A stretch of DNA of 64,000 nt from Streptomyces sp. DI166. GTDB taxonomy: Bacteria > Actinomycetota > Actinomycetes > Streptomycetales > Streptomycetaceae. The DNA is taken from assembly GCF_900091315.1 (NCBI RefSeq), contig NZ_FLSP01000032.1:1-64000 (forward strand), given 5' to 3'. Under the pieces are notes generated by a model. That model made no database searches and was not told where the DNA came from. It saw nothing but the letters and a program-made list of their open reading frames with translations. Of this stretch, positions 32,949 to 42,526 are shown piece after piece (position 1 is the stretch's first letter; every line of letters begins with the position of its first letter). A program made the translations under genes and the position numbers.

Positions 32949-33017
32949 CCCCGTCAGTGACCCACCAGTGGCCCCGTCAGTGACCCCCGCAATGCCCCGA
33001 CAGTGACCCACGTCCCA
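32949..33017 (+). repeat. Three tandem copies of a 23-bp unit
   Basis: Units start at 32949, 32972 and 32995. Each begins CCCCG(T/A)CAGTGACCC, with 14 of the first 15 bases identical in all three, and ends in a variable 8-bp part. A partial copy (GGTGACC) precedes. The array fills most of the gap between the PucR stop and the next gene's promoter. It may be a slippage product or a binding array. Confidence 0.7.
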
Positions 33018-33056
33018 GCACCCAGGGTCGCCCCGCACACCCGCGGGGGTCTGCCG

Positions 33057-33062
33057 CACAAT
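33057..33062 (+). promoter_or_regulatory. -10 element of a leaderless transcript
   Basis: CACAAT is 7 nt before ATG 33070, the same geometry as the other leaderless candidates; this favours ATG 33070 over ATG 33061, which overlaps the element. Confidence 0.45.
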
Positions 33063-33069
33063 GGGACAC

Positions 33070-33861
33070 ATGCCGATACCCGGGACACCCAGCCGCGCCG
33101 AGCTCGTCGAACACCTCGTCAGAACCCGTATCGCGGGGGATGTCGCCACTCCCCGCGAGAACAACCTCTCCCACTACCGCAAGCTCGCGAACGGCGACCG
33201 CAACTTCTGGCTCGGCCTGGAGCTGGGTGACCGCTGGACCGACGAGCAGGACGTGCTCGCGGTGATGGCGGAGCGCGTCGGGGTGAACGACGACCCCGAG
33301 TACCGCTTCGGCCAGGACACCATCGACCCCGAGCTGACCGTCGCCGGTCTGGAGCGCATGGCGAGCCGCCTGCGCAAGGCGGCGGACGCCGGCCAGCGGG
33401 TGCTGTTCGCCACCGGCCACCCCGGCGGTCTGCTGGACGTGCACCGGGCCACCGCCGCCGCCCTACGCGCGGCGGGCTGCGACATCGTGGTGATCCCGGA
33501 CGGGCTGCAGACGGACGAGGGCTACGTCATGCAGTTCGCGGACGTGGCGGTGCTGGAGCACGGCGCCACGCTGTGGCACACCCATTCGGGCGAGCCGATG
33601 AAGGCGATCCTGACGGCTCTGGAGCGGATCGGCCGCCCGCTGCCGGACCTGGTGGTCGCCGACCACGGCTGGGCGGGCTACGCGGCCCAGCACGGCGTCG
33701 AGGCGGTCGGCTACGCGGACTGCAACGACCCGGCCCTCTTCCTCGCCGAGTCCGAGGGGACCCTCCAGGTGGCGGTCCCGCTCGACGACCACGTGGTCAG
33801 CCCCCGCTACTACGACCCGATGACGGCGTACCTGCTGGCCGAGGCGGGTCTGGAGGGCTGA
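33070..33861 (+). CDS. Conserved phosphatase-like protein
   Basis: A 263-residue cytoplasmic protein usually labelled phosphatase in Streptomyces, with no well-known catalytic motif that I can place. Conserved-looking stretches are ENNLSHYRKLANGDRNFWLG, VLFATGHPGGLLDVHRATA (a P-loop-like glycine-rich segment), VVIPDGLQTDEGY and VVADHGWAGYAAQHGVEAVG. Asp/His residues in the last two could bind metal. It stands alone between the PucR gene and the convergent thioesterase gene. Function should be regarded as unknown. Confidence 0.75.
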   Translation: MPIPGTPSRAELVEHLVRTRIAGDVATPRENNLSHYRKLANGDRNFWLGLELGDRWTDEQDVLAVMAERVGVNDDPEYRFGQDTIDPELTVAGLERMASRLRKAADAGQRVLFATGHPGGLLDVHRATAAALRAAGCDIVVIPDGLQTDEGYVMQFADVAVLEHGATLWHTHSGEPMKAILTALERIGRPLPDLVVADHGWAGYAAQHGVEAVGYADCNDPALFLAESEGTLQVAVPLDDHVVSPRYYDPMTAYLLAEAGLEG

Positions 33862-33885
33862 CCCCACGGGGTGGCACCGCCCCGG

Positions 33886-34752
33886 TCAGCGCGGGACGCG
33901 GACCACGCCCTCCTGGATGACCGACACCGCGAGCCGGCCGTCCTGGGTGTAGATCCGCGCCTGGCCCAGGCCCCGGCCGCCGGAGGCCGACGGCGACTCC
34001 TGGTCGTACAGGAGCCATTCGTCGGCGCGGAAGGGGCGGTGGAACCACATGGCGTGGTCCAGGGAGGCGCCGACCACGTCGCCGATCGCCCAGCCGCCCC
34101 GGCCGTGTGCGAGCAGCACCGAGTCCAGCAGCGTCATGTCGGAGACATAGGTGGCGAGCACGACGTGCAGCAGCGGGTCGTCCCCGAGCTTGCCGTTGGT
34201 GCGGAACCACACCTGCGAGTGCGGCTCGCGCGGCTCGCCGAACTTCCCGTACGGGGGTTCGTCGACGTAGCGCAGGTCGACGGCCTCGCGGGCGGAGAGG
34301 AAGTGCTCCACCACGCGCGGGTCGAGGTGCGCGTAGCGGCGCAGCCGGTCGTTCGAGGTCGGCAGGGTCGCCGGGTCCGGCGCGGGCGGCATGGGGGCCT
34401 GGTGGTCCAGGCCCTCCTCGTACGTCTGGAAGGACGCGGAGAGGGCGAAGATCGGCCGGCCGTGCTGGACGGCCACCACCCGCCGGGTGGTGAAGGAGCG
34501 GCCGTCGCGCATCCGCTCGACGTTGTAGACGATCGGCGCGCCCGGGTCGCCCATGCGCAGGAAGTACGCGTGCAGGGAGTGCGGGGCGCGGTCCGCGGGG
34601 ACCGTGCGCCCGGCCGCGACCAGCGCCTGCGCCGCCACCTGCCCGCCGAAGACGCGCGGGACGACGGCGGGCCGGGACTGGCCGCGGAAGATGTTCTCCT
34701 CGATCGGCTCAAGGTCGAGCAGATCGAGGAGATCCTGTAGTGCCTGGCTCAC
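33886..34752 (-). CDS. tesB: Acyl-CoA thioesterase II
   Basis: A 288-residue double-hotdog thioesterase that hydrolyses acyl-CoA to free acid and CoA. N-terminal RPAVVPRVFGGQVAAQALVA and the C-terminal second hotdog with DSVLLAHGRGGWAIGDVVGASLDHAMWFH are characteristic; the Asp in DHAMWFH belongs to the catalytic set. It starts 8 nt after the acyl-CoA dehydrogenase stop, forming a two-gene operon, which suggests removal of acyl-CoA products or overflow from that pathway. Confidence 0.9.
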   Translation of the reverse strand: MSQALQDLLDLLDLEPIEENIFRGQSRPAVVPRVFGGQVAAQALVAAGRTVPADRAPHSLHAYFLRMGDPGAPIVYNVERMRDGRSFTTRRVVAVQHGRPIFALSASFQTYEEGLDHQAPMPPAPDPATLPTSNDRLRRYAHLDPRVVEHFLSAREAVDLRYVDEPPYGKFGEPREPHSQVWFRTNGKLGDDPLLHVVLATYVSDMTLLDSVLLAHGRGGWAIGDVVGASLDHAMWFHRPFRADEWLLYDQESPSASGGRGLGQARIYTQDGRLAVSVIQEGVVRVPR

Positions 34753-34760
34753 CTGTGTCC

Positions 34761-35918
34761 TTACAGGCCCATGTCCTTGGCGATGATCGTCTTCATGATC
34801 TCGCTGGTGCCACCGTAGATCCGGTTGACCCGGTTGTCCGCGTACAGGCGGGCGATCGGGTACTCGTTCATGAAGCCGTAGCCGCCGTGCAGCTGGAGGC
34901 AGCGGTCGATGACGCGGTGGGCGACCTCGGTGCAGAACAGCTTGGCGGAGGCGGCCTCGGCCGGGGTCAGCTCACCGGCGTCCAGGGCCTCCAGGGCGCG
35001 GTCGACGACGGCCTCGGCGGCGTCCACCTCGGCCTGGCAGGCGGCCAGCTCGAACTTGGTGTTCTGGAAGGCGGCGACCGGCTTGCCGAAGACGGTGCGC
35101 TCCTGCACGTACTGCTTGGCGAACCGGACGGCGGCCTTGGCCTGGGCGTAGGCACCGAAGGCGATGCCCCAGCGCTCGGAGGCCAGGTTGTGGCCGAGGT
35201 AGTAGAAGCCCTTGTTCTCCTCGCCGAGCAGGTCCTCGACCGGGACCTTGACGTCGACGAAGGCCAGCTCGGCGGTGTCGGAGGTCTTCAGGCCGAGCTT
35301 GTCGAGCTTGCGGCCGACGGAGTAGCCCTCGGACTTGGTGTCCACCGCGAACAGGGAGATGCCGTGGCGGCGGTCCTCGGCGGTGGGCGCGGCGGTGCGG
35401 GCGCAGACGATGACGCGGTCGGCGTGGACGCCGCCGGTGATGAAGGTCTTGGCGCCGTTGAGGATGTAGTGGGTGCCGTCCTCGGAGAGCTTGGCGGTGG
35501 TCTTCATGCCCGCGAGGTCGGAGCCGGTGCCCGGCTCGGTCATCGCCAGCGCCCACATCTCCTCGCCGGAGACGAACTTCGGCAGGTAGCGCTTCTTCTG
35601 CTCGTCGGTGGCGAGCATCTTGATGTACGGCAGGCCGAGCAGCACGTGCACACCGGAGCCGCCGAACTGCACACCGGCGCGGGCGGTCTCCTCGTACATC
35701 ACCGCCTCGAACTTGTACGAGTCGATGCCGGCGCCGCCGTACTCCTCGTCGACGCGGATGCCGAAGACACCCAGCTCGGCGAGCTTGTAGTAGAAGTCGC
35801 GGGGCGCCTGGCCGGCCGCGAACCACTCGTCGTACACCGGTACGACCTCGGCCTCGATGAAGGCGCGGATGGTCTCCCGGAACGCCTCGTGGTCCTCGTT
35901 GAACACAGTACGGCGCAC
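34761..35918 (-). CDS. Acyl-CoA dehydrogenase
   Basis: A 385-residue FAD enzyme forming the alpha-beta double bond in acyl-CoA. Flavin/substrate motifs are WALAMTEPGTGSDLAGM and ILNGAKTFITGG; the C-terminal part has HGGYGFMNEYPIARLYAD followed by IYGGTSEIMKTIIAK, near which the family places its FAD contacts and base. The GTG start gives the usual family length. First gene of the operon with tesB. The chain-length preference cannot be read directly. Confidence 0.92.
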   Translation of the reverse strand: MRRTVFNEDHEAFRETIRAFIEAEVVPVYDEWFAAGQAPRDFYYKLAELGVFGIRVDEEYGGAGIDSYKFEAVMYEETARAGVQFGGSGVHVLLGLPYIKMLATDEQKKRYLPKFVSGEEMWALAMTEPGTGSDLAGMKTTAKLSEDGTHYILNGAKTFITGGVHADRVIVCARTAAPTAEDRRHGISLFAVDTKSEGYSVGRKLDKLGLKTSDTAELAFVDVKVPVEDLLGEENKGFYYLGHNLASERWGIAFGAYAQAKAAVRFAKQYVQERTVFGKPVAAFQNTKFELAACQAEVDAAEAVVDRALEALDAGELTPAEAASAKLFCTEVAHRVIDRCLQLHGGYGFMNEYPIARLYADNRVNRIYGGTSEIMKTIIAKDMGL

Positions 35919-35958
35919 GCCGCCACCTCCACCTGCGTATGTCTAAGCGCTTGCTCAC

Positions 35959-36612
35959 TCAACCGTACCGGCGAGTACGAAGCACCGTCCAGGGGAACCG
36001 GCCCGTAACGCTCGTCACTCCTGCGCCGCCGCGAAGGCCCCCTTCGCCATGCGGTGCAGCAGCTGTGAGGTGGCCCCGCGGCCGGGCAGGGGAGCCGGGG
36101 CGGCCGAGGTGCGGGGTGGAGTTGAGCAGGCCGAAGACCGAGTGGACGGCGGAGCGGGCGGTGGGCTCGGTGAGCGCGGGGTAGGCCTTGCGGACCACCT
36201 CCACCCACAGCTCGACGTACTGGCGCTGGAGCTGGCGGACCAGCTTGCGGTCGCTGTCGCGCAGCCGGTCCAGCTCGCGGTCGTGCAGCGTGATCAGCGG
36301 GCGGTCGTCGAGCGCGAAGTCGATGTGCCCCTCGATCAGGGAGTCCAGCACCGCCGCGGGCCCGTCCCCGTCGGCCTCCGCGAGCCGCCGCTTGGCCCCC
36401 GTCAGCAACTGGCCGCTGATGCCCACCAGCAGCTCCGCCAGCATCGCGTCCTTGCCCGGGAAGTGCCGGTACAGACCGGGTCCCGAGATGCCGACGGCGG
36501 CACCTATCTCGTCGACCCCCACACCGTGGAAACCGCGTTCGGCGAAGAGCCGCGCGGCCTCCTTGAGGATCTGCTCTCGCCGGGTGGGTGCGTCGGTTCT
36601 GGTGGCTGCCAT
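35959..36612 (-). CDS. TetR-family regulator, 3' end frameshifted
   Basis: A 217-residue reading. The N-terminal TetR helix-turn-helix (RREQILKEAARLFAERGFHG, VDEIGAAVGISG, LYRHFPGKDAML) is intact. After LLNSTPHLGRPGSPA the frame runs into an Arg/Gly-rich tail, but removing one C from the CCC run lets the sequence read GRGATSQLLHRMAKGAFAAA and QE, stopping at 36015, a typical TetR terminus. It diverges from the leucine-degradation operon, and two 16-bp operators lie between, so it probably represses that operon in response to an acyl-CoA. Confidence 0.85.
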   Translation of the reverse strand: MAATRTDAPTRREQILKEAARLFAERGFHGVGVDEIGAAVGISGPGLYRHFPGKDAMLAELLVGISGQLLTGAKRRLAEADGDGPAAVLDSLIEGHIDFALDDRPLITLHDRELDRLRDSDRKLVRQLQRQYVELWVEVVRKAYPALTEPTARSAVHSVFGLLNSTPHLGRPGSPARPRGHLTAAAPHGEGGLRGGAGVTSVTGRFPWTVLRTRRYG

Positions 36613-36634
36613 GCGAGCAATTCTAGACAGGGAG

Positions 36635-36650
36635 GTTAGCGGTCGTTAAC
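36635..36650. promoter_or_regulatory. TetR operator 1
   Basis: GTTAGCGGTCGTTAAC, an imperfect palindrome with GTTA/TAAC ends, 23 nt upstream of the TetR start and 29 bp (same register) from operator 2. Confidence 0.7.
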
Positions 36651-36663
36651 CTGGAGGAAATGC

Positions 36664-36679
36664 GTTAACGCTCATTAAC
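36664..36679. promoter_or_regulatory. TetR operator 2
   Basis: GTTAACGCTCATTAAC shares 13 of 16 positions with operator 1 and has perfect GTTAA/TTAAC arms. It ends 20 nt before the carboxyltransferase start, so binding would cover the promoter of the catabolic operon. Confidence 0.72.
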
Positions 36680-36699
36680 AAGGGTGAGGGGACCGCAGG

Positions 36700-38316
36700 A
36701 TGCACGAGGCACCCGAGCTGACGAGCGCGGCAGATCCCGCGTCGGCGGCCTGGCAGGCCAATGAGGAGGCGCAGCTCGCGCTGGTCGAGGAGCTGCGCGG
36801 CAAGCTCGCCGCGGCGCGCCTGGGCGGCGGCGAGAAGGCACGCGCGCGGCACACCGCGCGCGGCAAGCTGCTGCCCCGGGACCGGGTGGACACCCTCCTG
36901 GACCCCGGCTCCCCCTTCCTGGAGCTGGCCCCGCTCGCGGCGGAGGGCATGTACGACGGACAGGCCCCGGCCGCCGGGGTGATCGCCGGGATCGGCCGGG
37001 TCAGCGGGCGCGAGTGCGTGATCGTCGCCAACGACGCCACCGTCAAGGGCGGCACCTACTACCCGATGACGGTGAAGAAGCACCTCCGGGCGCAGGAGGT
37101 GGCCCTGGAGAACCGGCTGCCGTGTCTGTACCTGGTCGACTCCGGCGGCGCCTTCCTGCCCATGCAGGACGAGGTCTTCCCCGACCGCGACCACTTCGGG
37201 CGGATCTTCTTCAACCAGGCCCGGATGTCCGGCGCGGGCATCCCGCAGATCGCGGCGGTCCTCGGCTCCTGCACGGCCGGCGGCGCGTACGTCCCGGCGA
37301 TGAGCGACGAGGCGGTCATCGTCCGCAACCAGGGCACGATCTTCCTCGGCGGCCCGCCGCTGGTGAAGGCGGCCACCGGCGAGGTCGTCACGGCCGAGGA
37401 GCTGGGCGGCGGTGAGGTCCACTCGCGCGTGTCGGGCGTGACCGACCATCTCGCGGAGGACGACGCGCACGCCCTCAGGATCGTGCGGAACATCGTCTCC
37501 ACGCTCCCCGCGCGCGGGCCGCTGCCCTGGCAGGTGCTGCCCTCCGTCGAGCCCAAGGTCGACCCCTACGGCCTGTACGGCGCGGTCCCGGCCGACCCGC
37601 GCACGCCCTACGACGTCCGCGAGATCATCGCGCGCGTGGTCGACGGCTCCCGGTTCGCGGAGTTCAAGTCCGAGTTCGGCCAGACCCTGGTCACCGGCTT
37701 CGCCCGGATCCACGGCCACCCGGTCGGCATCGTCGCCAACAACGGCATCCTGTTCTCCGAGTCCGCCCAGAAGGGCGCCCACTTCATCGAGCTGTGCGAC
37801 CAGCGCGGCATCCCGCTGGTGTTCCTGCAGAACATCTCCGGGTTCATGGTGGGCCGCGACTACGAGGCGGGCGGCATCGCCAAGCACGGCGCCAAGATGG
37901 TCACCGCGGTCGCCACCACCCGCGTCCCCAAGCTGACGGTCGTGGTGGGCGGTTCGTACGGCGCCGGGAACTACTCCATGTGCGGCAGGGCCTATTCGCC
38001 GCGCTTTTTGTGGATGTGGCCGGGCGCCAAGATCTCCGTCATGGGCGGCGAGCAGGCCGCCTCAGTCCTCGCCACCGTCAAGCGCGACCAGTTGGAGGGC
38101 CGCGGCGAGCAGTGGCCCGCGGAGGAGGAAGAGGCGTTCAAGGCGCCGATCCGCGCCCAGTACGAGCGCCAGGGCAACGCCTACTACGCGACCGCCCGCC
38201 TCTGGGACGACGGGGTCATCGACCCCCTGGAGACCCGGCAGGTGCTGGGCCTGGCACTGACCGCCTGCGCGAACGCGCCGCTGGGTGACCCCCAGTTCGG
38301 CGTCTTCCGGATGTGA
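36700..38316 (+). CDS. Methylcrotonyl-CoA carboxylase-type carboxyltransferase (beta) subunit
   Basis: A 538-residue biotin-dependent carboxyltransferase that moves CO2 from carboxybiotin to an acyl-CoA. The MCC-like signature is continuous: [77 protein letters not shown] and, in the second crotonase half, [27 protein letters not shown] precedes the ATG. It leads a four-gene operon whose other members define leucine/isovalerate breakdown. Repressed, presumably, by the divergent TetR. Confidence 0.9.
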   Translation: MHEAPELTSAADPASAAWQANEEAQLALVEELRGKLAAARLGGGEKARARHTARGKLLPRDRVDTLLDPGSPFLELAPLAAEGMYDGQAPAAGVIAGIGRVSGRECVIVANDATVKGGTYYPMTVKKHLRAQEVALENRLPCLYLVDSGGAFLPMQDEVFPDRDHFGRIFFNQARMSGAGIPQIAAVLGSCTAGGAYVPAMSDEAVIVRNQGTIFLGGPPLVKAATGEVVTAEELGGGEVHSRVSGVTDHLAEDDAHALRIVRNIVSTLPARGPLPWQVLPSVEPKVDPYGLYGAVPADPRTPYDVREIIARVVDGSRFAEFKSEFGQTLVTGFARIHGHPVGIVANNGILFSESAQKGAHFIELCDQRGIPLVFLQNISGFMVGRDYEAGGIAKHGAKMVTAVATTRVPKLTVVVGGSYGAGNYSMCGRAYSPRFLWMWPGAKISVMGGEQAASVLATVKRDQLEGRGEQWPAEEEEAFKAPIRAQYERQGNAYYATARLWDDGVIDPLETRQVLGLALTACANAPLGDPQFGVFRM

Positions 38317-38322
38317 GGACCC

Positions 38323-40254
38323 ATGTTTGACACAGTGCTCGTCGCCAACCGCGGTGAGATCGCGGTCCGGGTGATCCGCACCCTGCGCGCCCTCGGCGTC
38401 CGCTCGGTCGCCGTCTTCTCCGACGCGGACGCCGACGCCCGGCACGTCCGGGAGGCCGACACGGCGGTACGGATCGGACCGGCGCCCGCGGCCGAGAGCT
38501 ACCTGTCGGCCGAGCGGCTGCTGGAGGCCGCCGACCGCACCGGCGCCCAGGCCGTCCACCCGGGATACGGATTCCTCGCCGAGAACGCCGACTTCGCGCG
38601 CGCCTGCGCCGAGGCCGGACCGGTCTTCATCGGGCCGCCCGCCGAGGCGATCTCCCTGATGGGCGACAAGATCCGCGCCAAGGAGACCGTGAAGGCGGCC
38701 GGAGTGCCGGTCGTCCCCGGCGGACGCGACCCCGAACTCGCCGCCGCGGCCCGCGAACTGGGCGCGCCGGTGCTGCTCAAGCCCAGCGCGGGCGGCGGCG
38801 GCAAGGGCATGCGGCTGGTGCGGGACCTCGCGGTGCTGGACGAGGAGATCGCGGCGGCCCGGCGTGAGGCGGCGTCCTCCTTCGGCGACGACACGCTGCT
38901 GGTCGAGCGGTGGATCGACCGCCCCCGGCACATCGAGATCCAGGTGCTGGCCGACGGCCACGGCCATGTCGTCCACCTCGGCGAGCGCGAGTGCTCCCTC
39001 CAGCGGCGCCACCAGAAGATCATCGAGGAGGCGCCCTCGGTCCTGCTCGACGAGGAGACGCGGGCCGCGATGGGCGAGGCGGCCGTGCAGGCGGCCCGCT
39101 CCTGCGGCTACCGGGGCGCGGGCACGGTGGAGTTCATCGTGCCGGGCGTCGACCCGTCCGCGTACTACTTCATGGAGATGAACACCCGCCTCCAGGTGGA
39201 GCACCCGGTCACCGAGCTGATCACCGGGATCGACCTGGTCGAGTGGCAGCTGCGGGTCGCGGCCGGGGAGAAGCTCGCCTTCGCGCAGGACGACATCCGC
39301 CTCGACGGCCATGCCGTGGAGGCCCGGATCTGCGCCGAGGACCCCGCGCGCGGCTTCCTCCCCTCCGGCGGCACCGTGCTGCGGCTGCGCGAGCCCTCCG
39401 GGGACGGGGTGCGCACCGACTCCGGGCTCACCGAGGGCACCGAGGTCGGCAGCCTGTACGACCCGATGCTCTCCAAGGTCATCGTGCACGCCGCGGACCG
39501 CCCGACCGCCCTGCGCAAACTCCGCGCGGCGCTCGCGGAGACGGTGACGCTGGGCGTGCAGACCAACGCCGGGTTCCTGCGCCGCCTGCTGGCCCATCCG
39601 GCCGTGGTGGCCGGGGAGCTGGACACCGGGCTCGTCGAGCGCGAGGTCGACGGGCTGGTCGCCTCAAAGGTCCCGCAGGAGGTGTACGCGGCTGCGGCGG
39701 CAGTACGGCTGAACGCGCTGAAGCCCGCAGGCGACGGCTGGACGGACCCGTTCTCGGTGCCGAGCGGCTGGCGCCTCGGCGGTACGGCCCAACCGCCCGC
39801 CTTCCCCCTGCGCGTGCCGGGGCTCGACCCCGTCACCCAGGAGGCGCCCGGCACCGGCACGGTCACCGGCGACACCGTCTCCGTCACCCTCGACGGCGTC
39901 CGGCACACCTTCCACCGCGCCGCCGACTGGCTCGGCCGGGACGGCGACGCCTGGCACGTGCGCGACCACGACCCGGTCGCCGCCTCCCTCACCCGCTCCG
40001 CCCACTCCGGCGCCGACTCCCTCACCGCGCCCATGCCCGGCACCGTGACCGTGGTCAAGGTCGCCGTCGGGGACGAGGTGAGCGCCGGTCAGAGCCTGCT
40101 GGTGGTCGAGGCGATGAAGATGGAGCACGTCATCTCCGCCCCGCACGCCGGCACCGTCGCCGAACTGGACGTCAAGCCCGGCACCACGGTCGCCATGGAC
40201 CAGGTGCTCGCGGTCATCGCCCCGGCGGAGAGCGACGAGGAGGAAACGGCATGA
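38323..40254 (+). CDS. Biotin carboxylase / biotin-carrier (alpha) subunit of acyl-CoA carboxylase
   Basis: A 643-residue alpha subunit. Biotin carboxylase occupies residues 1-445 ([34 protein letters not shown], the ATP loop [28 protein letters not shown]), a BT-like linker follows, and the carrier domain ends the protein with [12 protein letters not shown], where Lys599 is the biotinylation site. It starts 6 nt after the beta-subunit stop. Together they should form methylcrotonyl-CoA carboxylase, although related actinobacterial complexes also accept other acyl-CoAs. Confidence 0.92.
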   Translation: MFDTVLVANRGEIAVRVIRTLRALGVRSVAVFSDADADARHVREADTAVRIGPAPAAESYLSAERLLEAADRTGAQAVHPGYGFLAENADFARACAEAGPVFIGPPAEAISLMGDKIRAKETVKAAGVPVVPGGRDPELAAAARELGAPVLLKPSAGGGGKGMRLVRDLAVLDEEIAAARREAASSFGDDTLLVERWIDRPRHIEIQVLADGHGHVVHLGERECSLQRRHQKIIEEAPSVLLDEETRAAMGEAAVQAARSCGYRGAGTVEFIVPGVDPSAYYFMEMNTRLQVEHPVTELITGIDLVEWQLRVAAGEKLAFAQDDIRLDGHAVEARICAEDPARGFLPSGGTVLRLREPSGDGVRTDSGLTEGTEVGSLYDPMLSKVIVHAADRPTALRKLRAALAETVTLGVQTNAGFLRRLLAHPAVVAGELDTGLVEREVDGLVASKVPQEVYAAAAAVRLNALKPAGDGWTDPFSVPSGWRLGGTAQPPAFPLRVPGLDPVTQEAPGTGTVTGDTVSVTLDGVRHTFHRAADWLGRDGDAWHVRDHDPVAASLTRSAHSGADSLTAPMPGTVTVVKVAVGDEVSAGQSLLVVEAMKMEHVISAPHAGTVAELDVKPGTTVAMDQVLAVIAPAESDEEETA

Positions 40255-41195
40255 GCGCCCTCGGCCTCGCCCTCCCCATGACCGTCCCCGCGCCCGGACT
40301 GCCCGCACGGGTACGCATCCACGAAGTCGGCGCCCGCGACGGCCTCCAGAACGAGAAGGCGACCGTGCCGACCGAGGTGAAGGCGGAGTTCATTCGCCGC
40401 CTCGCCGACGCCGGCCTGACCACGATCGAGGCCACCAGCTTCGTGCACCCCAAGTGGGTGCCCCAGCTCGCCGACGCCGAGCAGCTCTTCCCGCAGGTCT
40501 CGGACCTGTCGGTGGACCTGCCGGTGCTGGTGCCCAACGAGCGCGGCCTGGACCGCGCGCTCGCCCTCGGCGCACGCCGGGTGGCCGTCTTCGCCAGCGC
40601 CACCGAGTCCTTCGCCAAGGCCAACCTCAACCGCACGGTCGACGAGGCGCTCGCCATGTTCGAGCCGGTGGTGGCCCGCGCGAAGGCGGACGGCGTCCAT
40701 GTGCGCGGCTATCTGTCGATGTGCTTCGGCGACCCCTGGGAGGGACCCGTGCCCGCGGCCCAAGTGGTCCGGGTGTGCACGGCGCTGCTGGACCTGGGCT
40801 GCGACGAGCTGAGCCTCGGCGACACCATCGGCGTGGCCACCCCGGGCCAGGTGACCGCGCTGCTCACCGCGCTGAGCGCGGAGGGCGTGCCCACCGAGGC
40901 CCTCGGCGTGCACTTCCACGACACCTACGGACAGGCGCTGGCGAACACCCTTGCCGCGCTCCAGTACGGCGTCAGCACCGTCGACGCCTCCGCGGGCGGC
41001 CTGGGCGGCTGCCCGTACGCCAAGTCCGCCACCGGGAACCTCGCCACCGAAGACCTCGTGTGGATGCTGCACGGCCTCGGCATCGACACCGGGGTCGACC
41101 TCGGCCGTCTCGTCGCCACAAGCGAGTGGATGGCCGACCGACTGGGCCGCCCCAGCCCGTCCCGCACCGTACGAGCCCTCTCCCACAAGGAGTGA
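40251..41195 (+). CDS. Hydroxymethylglutaryl-CoA lyase
   Basis: A 314-residue TIM-barrel lyase that splits HMG-CoA into acetyl-CoA and acetoacetate, the last leucine-pathway step. The N-terminal [14 protein letters not shown] has the conserved Arg-Asp pair, [14 protein letters not shown] has the metal His, and [18 protein letters not shown] carries the active-site Cys of the lyase signature. ATG 40251 overlaps the preceding stop (ATGA), so it is coupled to the carboxylase subunit. Confidence 0.92.
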   Translation: MSALGLALPMTVPAPGLPARVRIHEVGARDGLQNEKATVPTEVKAEFIRRLADAGLTTIEATSFVHPKWVPQLADAEQLFPQVSDLSVDLPVLVPNERGLDRALALGARRVAVFASATESFAKANLNRTVDEALAMFEPVVARAKADGVHVRGYLSMCFGDPWEGPVPAAQVVRVCTALLDLGCDELSLGDTIGVATPGQVTALLTALSAEGVPTEALGVHFHDTYGQALANTLAALQYGVSTVDASAGGLGGCPYAKSATGNLATEDLVWMLHGLGIDTGVDLGRLVATSEWMADRLGRPSPSRTVRALSHKE

Positions 41196-41200
41196 CCCCC

Positions 41201-42361
41201 ATGGACCACAAGCTCTCCCCCGAGCTCGAAGAACTGCGCCACACGGTGGAGGAGTTCGCGCACGACGTCGTGGCGCCCAAGATCGGTGACCTGTACGAGC
41301 GGCACGAGTTCCCCTACGAGATCGTCCGCGAGATGGGCCGCATGGGCCTGTTCGGGCTGCCGTTCCCCGAGGAGTACGGCGGCATGGGCGGCGACTACAT
41401 GGCGCTCGGCATCGCCCTGGAGGAACTGGCCCGGGTCGACTCCTCGGTGGCCATCACCCTGGAGGCGGGCGTCTCGCTGGGCGCCATGCCGATCCATCTG
41501 TTCGGCACCGAGGAGCAGAAGCGCGCGTGGCTGCCCCGGCTGTGCACCGGCGAGATCCTCGGCGCCTTCGGGCTGACCGAGCCGGACGGCGGCTCCGACG
41601 CGGGCGCGACCCGCACGACGGCCCGGCTGGACCCGGAGACCGACGAGTGGGTGATCAACGGCACCAAGTGCTTCATCACCAACTCCGGTACCGACATCAC
41701 CGGTCTGGTCACGGTCACCGCCGTCACCGACCGCAAGCCCGACGGCCGGCCCGTGATCTCCTCGATCATCGTCCCGTCCGGCACCCCGGGCTTCACGGTC
41801 GCCGCCCCCTACTCGAAGGTCGGCTGGAACGCCTCCGACACCCGGGAGCTGTCCTTCGTCGACGTCCGGGTGCCGCGCGCCAACCTGCTGGGCACCGAGG
41901 GCCGTGGGTACGCCCAGTTCCTGCGCATCCTCGACGAGGGCCGGATCGCCATCGCGGCGCTGGCGACGGGGCTGGCGCAGGGCTGTGTGGACGAGTCGGT
42001 GAAGTACGCCAAGGAGCGGCACGCCTTCGGCCGCCCGATCGGCGCCAACCAGGCGATCCAGTTCAAGATCGCCGACATGGAGATGAAGGCCCACACCGCC
42101 CGGCTGGCCTGGCGGGACGCGGCCAGCCGGCTGGTGACGGGCGAGCCGTTCAAGAAGGAGGCGGCGCTGGCGAAGCTGTACTCCTCCACGATCGCGGTGG
42201 ACAACGCCCGCGACGCCACCCAGATCCACGGCGGCTACGGCTTCATGAACGAGTACCCGGTGGCCCGGATGTGGCGGGACTCCAAGATCCTGGAGATCGG
42301 CGAGGGCACCAGCGAGGTCCAGCGGATGCTGATCGCGCGGGAGCTGGGGCTGGTGGGGTAG
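41201..42361 (+). CDS. Acyl-CoA dehydrogenase of the leucine/isovalerate operon
   Basis: A 386-residue flavoenzyme. ILGAFGLTEPDGGSDAGATR and EWVINGTKCFITNSGTDITG bind flavin and substrate; ILDEGRIAIAALATGLAQG precedes the base region, and HGGYGFMNEYPVARMWRDSK with EIGEGTSEVQRMLIAREL closes the protein. It begins 5 nt after the HMG-CoA lyase stop. In this context isovaleryl- or another branched short-chain acyl-CoA is the likely substrate. A terminator follows. Confidence 0.9.
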   Translation: MDHKLSPELEELRHTVEEFAHDVVAPKIGDLYERHEFPYEIVREMGRMGLFGLPFPEEYGGMGGDYMALGIALEELARVDSSVAITLEAGVSLGAMPIHLFGTEEQKRAWLPRLCTGEILGAFGLTEPDGGSDAGATRTTARLDPETDEWVINGTKCFITNSGTDITGLVTVTAVTDRKPDGRPVISSIIVPSGTPGFTVAAPYSKVGWNASDTRELSFVDVRVPRANLLGTEGRGYAQFLRILDEGRIAIAALATGLAQGCVDESVKYAKERHAFGRPIGANQAIQFKIADMEMKAHTARLAWRDAASRLVTGEPFKKEAALAKLYSSTIAVDNARDATQIHGGYGFMNEYPVARMWRDSKILEIGEGTSEVQRMLIARELGLVG

Positions 42362-42380
42362 TCCGGCAGACGACTTCTTT

Positions 42381-42421
42381 CGAGGCCCAACCTCCGTGCG
42401 CTGCGACGGAGTTGGGCCTCG
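42381..42421 (+). terminator. Terminator of the leucine-degradation operon
   Basis: Stem of 16 bp with one bulged C: CGAGGCCCAACCTCCGT pairs with ACGGAGTTGGGCCTCG around an 8-nt loop, 19 nt after the stop codon. Confidence 0.75.
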
Positions 42422-42460
42422 GTCCGTACAGGGTGTGACCCCCGCCCCTGGACATCATCT

Positions 42461-42479
42461 GAGGTTAGGCTAACCTACC
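42461..42479. promoter_or_regulatory. Iron box (DmdR/DtxR-type) of desE
   Basis: GAGGTTAGGCTAACCTACC contains the perfect palindrome AGGTTAG-G-CTAACCT. It matches the DmdR1 consensus TTAGGTTAGGCTNACCTAA at most positions and lies 48 nt upstream of the siderophore-binding lipoprotein, so iron-replete repression is expected. Confidence 0.88.
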
Positions 42480-42526
42480 TTCGAATTGTCCGGCGCAAGA
42501 TCGCCCTGTTCGAAAGCAGCGTACCC

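Noticed and set aside
32949-33017. CRISPR array
   Set aside because: Only three 23-bp units with 8-bp variable parts and no cas gene; repeats and spacers are too short.
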